A DNA stretch of 64,000 nucleotides from contig OY804579.1 in assembly GCA_963680875.1 (NCBI GenBank), positions 24,723,804-24,787,803 on the forward strand, written 5' to 3'. The notes below the pieces were generated by a model, which saw only the letters and a list, made by a program, of their open reading frames with translations, made no database searches and was not told the origin of the DNA. Source of the stretch: Bathymodiolus brooksi. Lineage: Eukaryota; Mollusca; Bivalvia; Mytilida; Modiolidae. Of the stretch, positions 32,281 through 46,400 are shown in pieces (within the stretch, counting starts at the first letter, position 1; every line of letters starts with the position of its first letter). Both the position numbers and the translations under genes were made by a program.

Positions 32281-33535
32281 TCATTTTGCATTCCAAAAAC
32301 ACATTCTACTTCCTGGTAAATATCATTAAATGTTTGCAGCGTTTCTCTATATGGTGTTTAAGCTTAAAAGACAAACAGAAAAAATGGTTATAGTTTATTC
32401 TCTTTCCCCAATATATGTTTTTAATTGACAAGTACTAAAAGATATTAAAAGAGTTTTCTCTTAATAGAAGCTATATGACTTATTTGTTACCATATTTGTA
32501 TGTGTATGTCGTGTACTTCTTTACTTGTCGATGTAGTACAAACATAACTCCTATGTGGACATTAGAACAACAACCTTTTCATCTGTTCCTGTTATTAAAG
32601 ATTCCATTCTACTCTCAGCATCACTCTGAACACATACCAATCGTTTCATAGTTGCGCACAGGTCCAGACAATAATATTATATATTCTTAATAAACATTTA
32701 TTTAATATGATTGTATCTATGTTTTTATTACTATGTCTAGATATTATAGCAAGTAATTCATAAATGAAGTATCACTGTTTGTTTTGACGCGACGCCAACA
32801 CGCTCTTTAGGAATTATAAATCGCACATTGATGTAGCGTTTTCTATGAAGAAATGGTAATGCGAAGCAAGGCTAAATAATTCTCTTTTATTGTTTGTTCG
32901 AATATTGACTCTCACAATTTGGGTTAAATAACTTTAGACAAAAATTGATATTGTGCAAGTTTAATATTTAAGATTGCAATAGTAACCATTAGATGAAATG
33001 TCTCATACATGTTGTGTCCATGATATTAAATGTGCTATCACCACCTAACTTATTAAGTATATCGGGCATGACGTATTCTTCGAAACGTCGAAACTAGTCC
33101 ATTTTAACATTGAAAAAACTTTAATGCAACGTCGTGGCGTATTCTACATTCAGTCAACGTTGTAATGACGTTGTGTGTCTGATGGGTATTTTCAGTTGTT
33201 TAATTACACATGTTGCAAATGGCGTCGATACCGATTTTTTTATTTGCTATGATCTACAATCATTGTCATTGTATGTAAAACTGTATTGTTTGTGTTATAT
33301 GTAAAATAATGTTTGCCGTCACCATTATTGGCATCAATGTACATTCACCTATAGTTATTGTAGCAATATTATATCCAGAATGCTTCGATGTATCAATAAG
33401 AGAAAATATCACGTTATTTTATTAACAATTTAATTTTTTTTTAAGCAATTTTATTAATCAACTGTAACGAAATTGGGTAACCTTGCTATTAAGGTATCAA
33501 AATTAATTTAACACAGCCCCTAGTTCATCCATTGG
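32281..33535. other. AT-rich intergenic stretch
   Basis: No coding frame or RNA gene recognised. GGTCCAGACAATAATAT at about 32661 weakly resembles 27490. Confidence 0.5.
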
Positions 33536-33540
33536 AGATC

Positions 33541-33612
33541 TCCTTTAGCTCTATTGGTAGAGCGGTTGTCTTTGGCACAGATGGTGACGGGGTTCGATCC
33601 TATCTCGGGACG
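33541..33612 (+). other. tRNA-like sequence (degenerate tRNA or SINE head)
   Basis: TTAGCTCTATTGGTAGAGC resembles an A-box/D-arm with a 4-bp GCTC/GAGC stem, and GGTTCGATCC resembles a B-box with one base missing. Spacing is roughly right for an internal Pol III promoter. The acceptor and anticodon stems do not pair well, so an intact tRNA gene is unlikely. Confidence 0.4.
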
Positions 33613-33839
33613 TTTTAAAGGTGACGGTCGTGATGACCAGAACCTTTTACATTTTTTTCAGGTCGTCATGAAGTTAGAAACTTTATCCGACCAGTCATCA
33701 ATGAGTAAAGATAATGTTAGGCTACTTGAATTGGATGGGAGATTATGTCACGAAATTAGGCTAATAGTCTGGCCATTCATGCTTCATATTAGATGCATGT
33801 ATCTCTTCTGAAAGTTGACCACCTTTAACTGAGTTGATA

Positions 33840-33885
33840 TCGCGAGTTCAGAAGGTATATGGTTCGATCCTAGCTCGGGACTTTG
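33840..33885 (+). other. Second B-box-like fragment
   Basis: GGTTCGATCCTAGCTCGGGAC at about 33860 repeats the 3' half of the tRNA-like sequence at 33592, without a matching A-box. It may be a truncated SINE copy. Confidence 0.3.
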
Positions 33886-34304
33886 CTCAATTATTTCCCA
33901 AATATATTGATGTATTTATTCTACTTTAACTTATTTTCTTTCATTTGATGTTTAAATATGATAATTACGTTACTTTTCTCGTTGTAATTTTGTGGAGTTA
34001 GTGTAATCCGATCTTTTGTTCTTCTGCCTCTATTTGGTCCATGTTATACAGATGTTGTTTTGGTTATAATAATAAATTGGCAAAAGTAAGCTTGATTTAC
34101 GCGTATGAATATATGACTATGACTACTAGAAAATAGTTACACCAGTTCTGATTGCTGCCTTATGAGCTATCATAATTTATAGTTGTGTATATGTGTTTGT
34201 TGTATCATATAGAATAAATATATATAATAAAATAAGATATGATGATTAAAGTTAACAGTTTACTTGTTTCGTCTTCTAAATTTCCTCTGTAGAAAACAGC
34301 ATTG

Positions 34305-34345
34305 TGGTGCAATGGTTAGCGTGCTCATTTGGCATTTAACAACAA
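34305..34345 (+). other. A-box-like fragment
   Basis: TGGTGCAATGGTTAGCGTGC resembles a tRNA D-arm/A-box, with no B-box following. Likely a truncated tRNA-derived SINE. Confidence 0.3.
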
Positions 34346-34494
34346 TTACTCACTCACTCGTTCACTCCTCTTTTGAAAGTAAGCCTTCATTTTTTTCCCA
34401 TGTAGTTTAACATATCATAAATACATTACTTAATTCTTTTTAAACTAAATTTAGAACCCAACAAAATACCTCAAATCACAACGAGAAAACAATT

Positions 34495-34590
34495 GATTTT
34501 AGCCGACTTTTGCTATTCTATTTATACCCTTTGGTTTTATTGCTATCAAAACTATCAACAAAAATATATGGCTTACCAATGTTTCCATTT
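34495..34590 (+). mobile_element. Left half of the dispersed element that hosts the giant array
   Basis: TTTAGCCGACTTTTGCTATT, TACCCTTTGGTTTTATTGCT and ATGGCTTACCAATGTTTCC match, in order, the complement of 28560-28665 (GCCGATTTGGCTATCCTG, CTTTGGTTTTATTGCTCCC, TTGGCTTTCCAATC). The next bases are the first 25-bp unit of the array, exactly where the single unit lies in the other copies. Confidence 0.8.
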
Positions 34591-37370
34591 TGAGCGTACC
34601 TGATGAAGGTTATTGTGAGCGAACCTGATGAAGGTTATTGTGAGCGTACCTGATGAAGGTTATTGTGAGCGTACCTGATGAAGGTTATTGTGAGCGTACA
34701 TGATGAAGGTTATTGTGAGCGTACCTGATGAAGGTTATTGTGAGCGTACATGATGAAGGTTATTTTGAGCGTACCTGATGAAGGTTATTGTGAGCGTACC
34801 TGATGAAGGTTATTGTGAGCATACCTGATGAAGGTTATTGTGAGCGTACCTGATGAAGGTTACTCTGAGCGTACCTGATGAAAGTTATTCTGAGCGTACC
34901 TGATGAAGGTTATTGTGAGTGTACCTGATGAAGGTTATTGTGAGCGTACCTGATGAAGGTTATTCTGAGCGTACCTGATGAAGATTATTCTGAGCGTACC
35001 TGATGAAGGTTATTCTGGGCGTACCTTATGAAGGTTATTGTGAGCGTACCTGATGAAGGTTATTGTGAGCGTACCTGATGAAGGTTATTGTGAGCGTACC
35101 TGATGAAGGTTATTCTGAGCGTACCTGATGAAGGTTATTGTGAGCGTACCTGATGAAGGTTATTCTGAGCGTACCTGATGAAGGTTATTCTGAGCGTACC
35201 TGATGAAGGTTAATGTGAGCGTACCTGATGAAGGTTATTCTGAGCGTACCTAATGAAGGTTATTGCGAGCGTACCTGATGAAGGTTATTGTGAGTACCTG
35301 ATGAAGGTTATTGTGAGTGTACCTGATGAAGGTTATTGTGAGCGTACCTGATGAAGGTTATTGTGAGTGTACCTGATGAAGGTTATTGTGAGCGTACCTG
35401 ATGAAGGTTATTCTGAGCGTACCTGATGAAGATTATTCTGAGCGTACCTGATGAAGGTTATTCTGGGCGTACCTTATGAAGGTTATTGTGAGCGTACCTG
35501 ATGAAGGTTATTGTGAGCGTACCTGATGAAGGTTATTGTGAGTGTACCTGATGAAGGTTATTCTGAGCGTACCTGATGAAGGTTATTGTGAGCGTACCTG
35601 ATGAAGGTTATTGTGAGCGTACCTGATGAAGGTTATTCTGAGCGTACCTGATGAAGGTTAATGTGAGCGTACCTGATGAAGGTTATTCTGAGCGTACCTG
35701 ATGAAGGCTATTGTGAGCGTACCTGATGAAGGTTATTGTGAGCGTACCTGATGAAGGTTATTCTGAGCGTACCTGATGAAGGTTATTGTGAGCGTACCTG
35801 ATGAAGGTTATTGTGAGCGTACCTGATGAAAGTTATTCTGAGCGTACCTGATGAAGGTTATTCTGAGCGTACCTGATGAGGGTTATTCTGAGCGTACCTG
35901 ATGAAGGTTATTCTGAGCGTACCTGATGAAGGTTATTCTGAGCGTACGTGATGAAGGTTATTCTGAGCGTACCTGATGAAGGTTATTGTGAGTGTACCTG
36001 ATGAAGGTTATTCTGAGCGTACCTGATGAAGGTTATTGTGAGCGTACCTGATGAAGGTTATTCTGAGCGTACCTGATGAAGGTTATTCTGAGCGTACCTG
36101 ATGAAGGTTATTCTGAGCGTACCTGATGAAGGTTATTCTGAGCGTACCTGATGAAGGTTATTCTGAGCGTACCTGATGAAGGTTATTCTGAGCGTACCTG
36201 ATGAAGTTTATTCTGAGCGTACTTGATGAAGGTTATTGTGAGCGTACCTGATGAAGGTTATTGTGAGCGTACCTGATGAAGGTTATTCTGAGCGTACCTG
36301 ATGAAGGTTATTGTGAGCGTACCTGATGAAGGTTATTGTGAGCGTACCTGATGAAGGTTATTGTGAGCGTACCTGATGAAGATTATTGTGAGCGTACCTG
36401 ATGAATGTTATTCTGAGCGTACCTGATGAAGGTTATTGTGAGCGTACCTAAAGGAGGTTATTGTGAGCGTACCTGATGAAGGTTATTGTGAGTGTACCTG
36501 ATGAAGGTTATTGTGAGCGTACCTGATGAAGGTTATTGTGAGTGTACCTGATGAAGGTTATTCTGAGCGTACCTGATGAAGGTTATTCTGAACGAACCTG
36601 ATGAAGGTTATTCTGAGCGTACCTCATGAAGGTTATTCTAAGCGTACCTGATGAAGGTTATTTTGAGCGTACCTGATGAAGGTTATTGTGAGCGTACATG
36701 ATGAAGGTTATTTTGAGCGGTCATGATGAAGGTTATTTTGAGCGTACCTGATGAAGGTTATTCTGAGCGTACCTGATGAAGGTTATTCTGAGCGTACCTG
36801 ATGAAGGTTATTGTGAGCGTACCTGATGAAAGTTATTCTGAGCGTACATGATGAAGGTTATTGTGAGCGTACCTGATGAAGGTTATTGTGAGCGTACCTG
36901 ATAAAGGTTATTCTGAGCGTACCTGATGATGGTTATTGTGAGCGTACCTGATGAAGGTTATTCTGAGCGTACCTGATGAAGGTTATTCTGAGCGTACCTG
37001 ATGAAGGTTATTGTGAGCGTACCTGATGAAGGTTATTGTGAGCGTACCTGATGAATGTTATTCTGAGCGTACCTGATGAAGGTTATTCTGAGCGTACCTG
37101 ATGAAGGTTATTGTGAGCGTACCTGATGATGGTTATTGTGAGCGTACCTGATGAAGGTTATCCTGAGCGTACCTGATGAAGGTTATTGTGAGGGTACCTG
37201 ATGAAGGTTATTGTGAGCGTACCTGATGAAGGTTATTCTGAGCGTACCTGATGAAGGTTATTGTGAGCGTACCTGATGAAGGTTATTGTGAGCGTACCTG
37301 ATGAAGATTATTGTGAGCGTACCTGATGAAGGTTATTCTGAGCGTACCTGATGAAGGTTATTCTGAGCGT

Positions 37371-40300
37371 ACCTCATGGAGGTTATTGTGAGCGTACCGG
37401 ATGAAGGTTATTGTGAGTGTACCTGATGAAGGTTATGGTGAGCGTACCTGATGAAGGTCATTGTGAGTGTACCTGATGAAGGTTATTGTGAGCGTACCTG
37501 ATGAAGATTATTCTGAGCGTACCTGATGAAGGTTATTGTGAGCGTACCTGATGAAGGTTATTGTGAGCGTACCTGATGAAGGTTATTGTGAGCGTACCTG
37601 ATGAAGGTTATTTTGAGCGTACCTGATGAAGGTTATTCTGAGCGTACCTGATGAAGGTTATTGTGAGCGTACCTGATGAAGGTTATTCTGAGCGTACCTG
37701 ATGAAGGTTATTGTGAACGTACCTGATGAAGGTTATTCTGAGCGTACCTGATGAAGGTTATTGTGAGTGTACCAGATGAAGGTTATTCTGAGCGTACCTG
37801 ATGAAGGTTATTGTGAGCGTACCTGATGAAGGTTATTCTGAGCGTACCTGATGAAGGTTATTTTGAGCGTACATGATGAAGGTTATTGTGAGCGTACCTG
37901 ATGAAGGTTATTTTGAGCGTACCTGATGAAGGTTATTGTGAGCGTACCTGATGAAGGTTATTTTGAGCGTACATGATGAAGGTTATTGTGAGCGTACCTG
38001 ATGAAGGTTATTGTGAGCGTACCTGATGAAGGTTATTCTGAGCGTACATGATGAAGGTTATTGTGAGCGTACGTACCTGATGAAGGTTATTCTGAGCGTA
38101 CATGATGAAGGTTATTGTGAGCGTTCCTGATGAAGGTTATTCTGAGCGTACCTGATGAAGGTTATTCTTAGCGTACCTGATGAAGGTTATTGTGAGCGTA
38201 CCTGATGAAGGTTATTCTGAGCGTACCTGATGAAGGTTATTCTGAGCGTTCCTGATGAAGGTTATTGTGAGCGTACCTGATAAGGTTATTCTGAACGTAC
38301 CTGATGAAGGTTATTCTGAGCGTACCTGATGAAGGTTATTGTGAGCGTACCTGATGGAGGTTATTGTGAGCGTACCTGATGAAGGTTATTGTGAGTGTAC
38401 CTGATGAAGGTTATTGTGAGCGTACCTGATGAAGGTTATTGTGAGTGTACCTGATGAAGGTTAATGTGAGCGTACCTGATGAAGGTTATTCTGAGCGTAC
38501 CTGATGAAGATTATTCTGAGTGTACCTGATGAAGGTTATTGTGAGTGTACCTGATGAAGGTTATTGTGAGCGTACGTGATGAAGATTATTCTGAGCGTAC
38601 CTGATGAAGGTTATTGAGAGCGTACCTGATGAAGGTTATTGTGAGCGTACCTGATGAAGGTTATTGTGAGCGTACCTGATGAAGGTTATTCTGGGCGTAC
38701 CTGATGAAGGTTATTTTGAGCGTACCTGATGAAGGTTATTCTGAGCGTACCTGATGAAGGTTATTTTGAGCGTACCTGATGAAGGTTATTGTGAGCGTAC
38801 CTGATGAAGTTTATTTTGAGCGTACATGATGAAGGTTATTGTGAGCGTACCTGATGAAGGTTATTGTGAGCGTACCTGATGAAGGTTATTCTGAGCGTAA
38901 ATGATGAAAGTTATTGTGAGCGTACCTGATGAAGGTTATTCTGAGCGTACATGATGAAGGTTATTGTGAGCGTACCTGATGAAGGTTATTGTGAGCGTAC
39001 CTGATGAAGGTTATTGTAAGCGTACATGATGAAGGTTATTCTGAGCGTACATGATGAAGGTTATTGTGAGCGTACCTGATGAAGGTTATTCTGAGCGTAC
39101 CTGATGAAGGTTATTCTGAGCGTACCTGATGAAGGTTATTCTGAGCGTACCTGATGAAGGTTATTGTGAGCGTACCTGATGAAGGTTATTCTGAGCGTAC
39201 CTGGTGATGGTTATTCTGAGCGTACCTCATGGAGGTTATTGTGAGCGTACCGGATGAAGGTTATTGTGAGTGTACCTGATGAAGGTTATGGTGAGCGTAC
39301 CTGATGAAGGTCATTGTGAGTGTACCTGATGAAGGTTATTGTGAGCGTACCTGATGAAGATTATTCTGAGCGTACCTGATGAAGGTTATTGTGAGCGTAC
39401 CTGATGAAGGTTATTGTGAGCGTACCTGATGAAGGTTATTGTGAGCGTACCTGATGAAGGTTATTTTGAGCGTACCTGATGAAGGTTATTCTGAGCGTAC
39501 CTGATGAAGGTTATTGTGAGCGTACCTGATGAAGGTTATTCTGAGCGTACCTGATGAAGGTTATTGTGAACGTACCTGATGAAGGTTATTCTGAGCGTAC
39601 CTGATGAAGGTTATTGTGAGTGTACCAGATGAAGGTTATTCTGAGCGTACCTGATGAAGGTTATTGTGAGCGTACCTGATGAAGGTTATTCTGAGCGTAC
39701 CTGATGAAGGTTATTTTGAGCGTACATGATGAAGGTTATTGTGAGCGTACCTGATGAAGGTTATTTTGAGCGTACCTGATGAAGGTTATTGTGAGCGTAC
39801 CTGATGAAGGTTATTTTGAGCGTACATGATGAAGGTTATTGTGAGCGTACCTGATGAAGGTTATTGTGAGCGTACCTGATGAAGGTTATTCTGAGCGTAC
39901 ATGATGAAGGTTATTGTGAGCGTACGTACCTGATGAAGGTTATTCTGAGCGTACATGATGAAGGTTATTGTGAGCGTTCCTGATGAAGGTTATTCTGAGC
40001 GTACCTGATGAAGGTTATTCTTAGCGTACCTGATGAAGGTTATTGTGAGCGTACCTGATGAAGGTTATTCTGAGCGTACCTGATGAAGGTTATTCTGAGC
40101 GTTCCTGATGAAGGTTATTGTGAGCGTACCTGATAAGGTTATTCTGAACGTACCTGATGAAGGTTATTCTGAGCGTACCTGATGAAGGTTATTGTGAGCG
40201 TACCTGATGGAGGTTATTGTGAGCGTACCTGATGAAGGTTATTGTGAGTGTACCTGATGAAGGTTATTGTGAGCGTACCTGATGAAGGTTATTGTGAGTG

Positions 40301-41076
40301 TACCTGATGAAGGTTAATGTGAGCGTACCTGATGAAGGTTATTCTGAGCGTACCTGATGAAGATTATTCTGAGTGTACCTGATGAAGGTTATTGTGAGTG
40401 TACCTGATGAAGGTTATTGTGAGCGTACGTGATGAAGATTATTCTGAGCGTACCTGATGAAGGTTATTGAGAGCGTACCTGATGAAGGTTATTGTGAGCG
40501 TACCTGATGAAGGTTATTGTGAGCGTACCTGATGAAGGTTATTCTGGGCGTACCTGATGAAGGTTATTTTGAGCGTACCTGATGAAGGTTATTCTGAGCG
40601 TACCTGATGAAGGTTATTTTGAGCGTACCTGATGAAGGTTATTGTGAGCGTACCTGATGAAGTTTATTTTGAGCGTACATGATGAAGGTTATTGTGAGCG
40701 TACCTGATGAAGGTTATTGTGAGCGTACCTGATGAAGGTTATTCTGAGCGTAAATGATGAAAGTTATTGTGAGCGTACCTGATGAAGGTTATTCTGAGCG
40801 TACATGATGAAGGTTATTGTGAGCGTACCTGATGAAGGTTATTGTGAGCGTACCTGATGAAGGTTATTGTAAGCGTACATGATGAAGGTTATTCTGAGCG
40901 TACATGATGAAGGTTATTGTGAGCGTACCTGATGAAGGTTATTCTGAGCGTACCTGATGAAGGTTATTCTGAGCGTACCTGATGAAGGTTATTCTGAGCG
41001 TACCTGATGAAGGTTATTGTGAGCGTACCTGATGAAGGTTATTCTGAGCGTACCTGGTGATGGTTATTCTGAGCGT
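37371..41076. repeat. 1,853-bp tandem duplication within the giant array
   Basis: Copy 1 is 37371-39223 and copy 2 is 39224-41076. Marked units repeat at exactly 1,853 bp: CCTCATGGAGG (37371/39224), ACGTACCTGA (38071/39924), TAAATGATG (38898/40751) and CTGGTGATGG (39201/41054). The offset is not a multiple of 25 because each copy includes the 4-bp and other small length variants. Confidence 0.93.
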
Positions 41077-43475
41077 ATCTGATGAAGGTTATTCTGAGCG
41101 TACGTGATGAAGGTTATTCTGAGCGTACCTGATGAAGGTTATTCTGAGCGTACATGATGAAGGTTATTGTGAGCGTACCTGATTAAGGTTATTGTGAGCG
41201 TACCTGATGAAGGTTATTGTGAGCGTACCTGATGAAGACTATTGTGAGCGTATCTGATGAAGGTTATTCTGAGCGTACCTGATGAAGGTTATTGTGAGCG
41301 TACCTGATGGAGGTTATTGTGAGCGTACCTGATGAAGGTTATTGTGATTGTACCTGATGAAGGTTATTGTGAGCGTACCTGATGAAGGTTATTGTGAGCG
41401 TACCTGATGAAGATTATTCTGAGCGTACCTGATGAAGGTTATTGTGAGCGTACCTGATGAAGGTTATTGTGAGCGTACTTGGTGAAGGTTATTCTGAGCG
41501 TACCTGATGAAGGTTATTGTGAGCGTACCTGATGTAGGTTATTCTGAGCGTACCCGATGAAGGTTATTTTGAGCGTACATGATGAAGGTTATTCTGAGCG
41601 TACCTGATGAAGGTTTTTTTGAGCGTACCTGATGAAGGTTATTATGAGCGTACCTGATGAAGGTTATTCTGAGCGTACATGATGAAGGTTATTGTGAGCG
41701 TACCTGATGATGGTTATTCTGAGCGTACATGATGAAGGTTATTGTGAGCGTACCTGATGAAGGTTATTGTGAGCGTACCTGATGAAGGTTATTGTAAGCG
41801 TACATGATGAAGGTTATTGTGAGCGTACATGATGAAGGTTATTGTGAGCGTACCTGATGAAGGTTATTCTGAGCGTACCTGATGAAGGTTATTGTGAGCG
41901 TACCTGATGAAGGTTATTCTGAGCGTACCTGATGAAGGTTATTGTAAGCGTACCTGATGAAGGTTATTGTGAGCGTACCTGATGAAGGTTATTCTGAGCG
42001 TACCTAATGAAGGTTATTCTGAGCGTACGTGATGAAGGTTATTCTGAGCGTACGTGATGAAGGTTATTCTGAGCGTACCTGATGAAGGTTATTCTGAGCG
42101 TACCTGATGAAGGTTATTCTGAGCGTACATGATGAAGGTTATTCTGAGCGTACCTGATGAAGGTTATTCTGAGCGTACCTGATGAAAGTTATTGTGAGCG
42201 TACCTGATGAAGGTTATTGTGAGCGTACCTGATGAAGGTTATTGTGAGCGTACCTAATGAAGGTTATTGTGAGCGTACCTGATGAAGGTTATTCTGAGCG
42301 TACCTGATGAAGGTTATTCTGAGCGTACCTGATGAAGGTTATTCTGAGCGTACCTGATGAAGGTTATTCTGAGCGTACCTGATGAAGATTATTCTGAGCG
42401 TACCTGATGAAGGTTATTGTGAGCGTACCTGATGAAGGTTATTCTGAGCGTACCTGATGAAGGTTATTGTGAGCGTACCTGATGAAGGTTATTCTGAGCG
42501 TACCTGATGAAGGTTATTGTGAGCGTACCTGATGAAGGTTATTGTGAGCGTACCTGATGAAGGTTATTGTGAGCGTACCTGATTAAGGTTATTGTGAGCG
42601 TACCTGATGAAGATTATTGTGAGCGTACCTGATGAAGGTTATTCTGAGCGTACCTGATGAAGGTTATTGTGAGCGTACCTGATGAAGGTTATTGTGAGCG
42701 TACCTGATGAAGGTTATTGTGAGTGTACCTGATGAAGGTTATTGTAAGCGTACCTGATGAAGGTTATTGTGAGTGTACCTGATGAAGGTTATTGTGAGCG
42801 TACCTGATGAAGATTATTCTGAGCGTACCTGATGAAGGTTATTTTGAGCGTACCTGATGAAGGTTATTGTGAGCGTACCTGATGAAGGTTATTTGGAGCG
42901 TACCTGATGAAGGTTATTGTGAGCGTACCTGATGGAGGTTATTTTGAGCGTACATGATGAAGGTTATTGTGAGCGTACCTGATGAAGGTTATTCTGAGTG
43001 TACCTGATGAAGGTTATTGTGAGCGTACCTGATGAAGGTTATTGTGAGTGTACTTGATGAAGGTTATTGTGAGCGTACCTGATGAAGGTTATTGTGAGCG
43101 TACCTGATGAAGGTTATTGTGAGCGTACCTGATGAAGGTTATTCTGGGCGTACCTGATGAAGGTTATTTTGAGCGTACCTGATGAAGGTTATTCTGAGCG
43201 TACCTGATGAAGGTTATTTTGAGCGTACCTGATGAAGGTTATTGTGAGCGTACCTGATGAAGTTTATTTTGAGCGTACATGATGAAGGTTATTGTGAGCG
43301 TACCTGATGAAGGTTATTGTGAGCGTACCTGATGAAGGTTATTCTGAGCGTAAATGATGAAAGTTATTGTGAGCGTACCTGATGAAGGTTATTCTGAGCG
43401 TACATGATGAAGGTTATTGTGAGCGTACCTGATGAAGGTTATTGTGAGCGTACCTGATGAAGGTTATTGTAAGCG

Positions 43476-46400
43476 TACATGATGAAGGTTATTCTGAGCG
43501 TACATGATGAAGGTTATTGTGAGCGTACCTGATGAAGGTTATTTTGAGCGTACCTGATGAAGGTTATTCTGAGCGTACCTGATGAAGGTTATTCTGAGCG
43601 TACCTGATGAAGGTTATTGTGAGCGTACCTGATGAAGGTTATTCTGAGCGTACCTGGTGATGGTTATTCTGAGCGTACCTGATGAAGGTTATTCTGAGCG
43701 TACGTGATGAAGGTTATTCTGAGCGTACCTGATGAAGGTTATTCTGAGCGTACATGATGAAGGTTATTGTGAGCGTACCTGATTAAGGTTATTGTGAGCG
43801 TACCTGATGAAGGTTATTGTGAGCGTACCTGATGAAGACTATTGTGAGCGTATCTGATGAAGGTTATTCTGAGCGTACCTGATGAAGGTTATTGTGAGCG
43901 TACCTGATGGAGGTTATTGTGAGCGTACCTGATGAAGGTTATTGTGATTGTACCTGATGAAGGTTATTGTGAGCGTACCTGATGAAGGTTATTGTGAGCG
44001 TACCTGATGAAGATTATTCTGAGCGTACCTGATGAAGGTTATTGTGAGCGTACCTGATGAAGGTTATTGTGAGCGTACTTGGTGAAGGTTATTCTGAGCG
44101 TACCTGATGAAGGTTATTGTGAGCGTACCTGATGTAGGTTATTCTGAGCGTACCTGATGAAGGTTATTTTGAGCGTACATGATGAAGGTTATTCTGAGCG
44201 TACCTGATGAAGGTTTTTTTGAGCGTACCTGATGAAGGTTATTATGAGCGTACCTGATGAAGGTTATTCTGAGCGTACATGATGAAGGTTATTGTGAGCG
44301 TACCTGATGATGGTTATTCTGAGGGTACATGATGAAGGTTATTGTGAGCGTACCTGATGAAGGTTATTGTGAGCGTACCTGATGAAGGTTATTGTAAGCG
44401 TACATGATGAAGGTTATTGTGAGCGTACATGATGAAGGTTATTGTGAGCGTACCTGATGAAGGTTATTCTGAGCGTACCTGATGAAGGTTATTGTGAGCG
44501 TACCTGATGAAGGTTATTCTGAGCGTACCTGATGAAGGTTATTGTAAGCGTACCTGATGAAGGTTATTGTGAGCGTACCTGATGAAGGTTATTCTGAGCG
44601 TACCTGATGAAGGTTATTCTGAGCGTACGTGATGAAGGTTATTCTGAGCGTACGTGATGAAGGTTATTCTGAGCGTACCTGATGAAGGTTATTCTGAGCG
44701 TACCTGATGAAGGTTATTCTGAGCGTACATGATGAAGGTTATTCTGAGCGTACCTGATGAAGGTTATTCTGAGCGTACCTGATGAAAGTTATTGTGAGCG
44801 TACCTGATGAAGGTTATTGTGAGCGTACCTGATGAAGGTTATTGTGAGCGTACCTAATGAAGGTTATTGTGAGCGTACCTGATGAAGGTTATTCTGAGCG
44901 TACCTGATGAAGGTTATTCTGAGCGTACCTGATGAAGGTTATTCTGAGCGTACCTGATGAAGGTTATTCTGAGCGTACCTGATGAAGATTATTCTGAGCG
45001 TACCTGATGAAGGTTATTGTGAGCGTACCTGATGAAGGTTATTCTGAGCGTACCTGATGAAGGTTATTGTGAGCGTACCTGATGAAGGTTATTCTGAGCG
45101 TACCTGATGAAGGTTATTGTGAGCGTACCTGATGAAGGTTATTGTGAGCGTACCTGATGAAGGTTATTGTGAGCGTACCTGATTAAGGTTATTGTGAGCG
45201 TACCTGATGAAGATTATTGTGAGCGTACCTGATGAAGGTTATTCTGAGCGTACCTGATGAAGGTTATTGTGAGCGTACCTGATGAAGGTTATTGTGAGCG
45301 TACCTGATGAAGGTTATTGTGAGTGTACCTGATGAAGGTTATTGTAAGCGTACCTGATGAAGGTTATTGTGAGTGTACCTGATGAAGGTTATTGTGAGCG
45401 TACATGATGAAGGTTATTCTGAGCGTACATGATGAAGGTTATTGTGAGCGTACCTGATGAAGGTTATTTTGAGCGTACCTGATGAAGGTTATTCTGAGCG
45501 TACCTGATGAAGGTTATTCTGAGCGTACCTGATGAAGGTTATTGTGAGCGTACCTGATGAAGGTTATTCTGAGCGTACCTGGTGATGGTTATTCTGAGCG
45601 TACCTGATGAAGGTTATTCTGAGCGTACGTGATGAAGGTTATTCTGAGCGTACCTGATGAAGGTTATTCTGAGCGTACATGATGAAGGTTATTGTGAGCG
45701 TACCTGATTAAGGTTATTGTGAGCGTACCTGATGAAGGTTATTGTGAGCGTACCTGATGAAGACTATTGTGAGCGTATCTGATGAAGGTTATTCTGAGCG
45801 TACCTGATGAAGGTTATTGTGAGCGTACCTGATGGAGGTTATTGTGAGCGTACCTGATGAAGGTTATTGTGATTGTACCTGATGAAGGTTATTGTGAGCG
45901 TACCTGATGAAGGTTATTGTGAGCGTACCTGATGAAGATTATTCTGAGCGTACCTGATGAAGGTTATTGTGAGCGTACCTGATGAAGGTTATTGTGAGCG
46001 TACTTGGTGAAGGTTATTCTGAGCGTACCTGATGAAGGTTATTGTGAGCGTACCTGATGTAGGTTATTCTGAGCATACCTGATGAAGGTTATTTTGAGCG
46101 TACATGATGAAGGTTATTCTGAGCGTACCTGATGAAGGTTTTTTTGAGCGTACCTGATGAAGGTTATTATGAGCGTACCTGATGAAGGTTATTCTGAGCG
46201 TACATGATGAAGGTTATTGTGAGCGTACCTGATGATGGTTATTCTGAGGGTACATGATGAAGGTTATTGTGAGCGTACCTGATGAAGGTTATTGTGAGCG
46301 TACCTGATGAAGGTTATTGTAAGCGTACATGATGAAGGTTATTGTGAGCGTACATGATGAAGGTTATTGTGAGCGTACCTGATGAAGGTTATTCTGAGCG

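Noticed and set aside
33554..33811. 85-codon frame after the tRNA-like sequence
   Set aside because: Starts inside the tRNA-like sequence and has no recognisable domain; an exon after TTTTTTTCAG at about 33660 cannot be excluded but is not supported.
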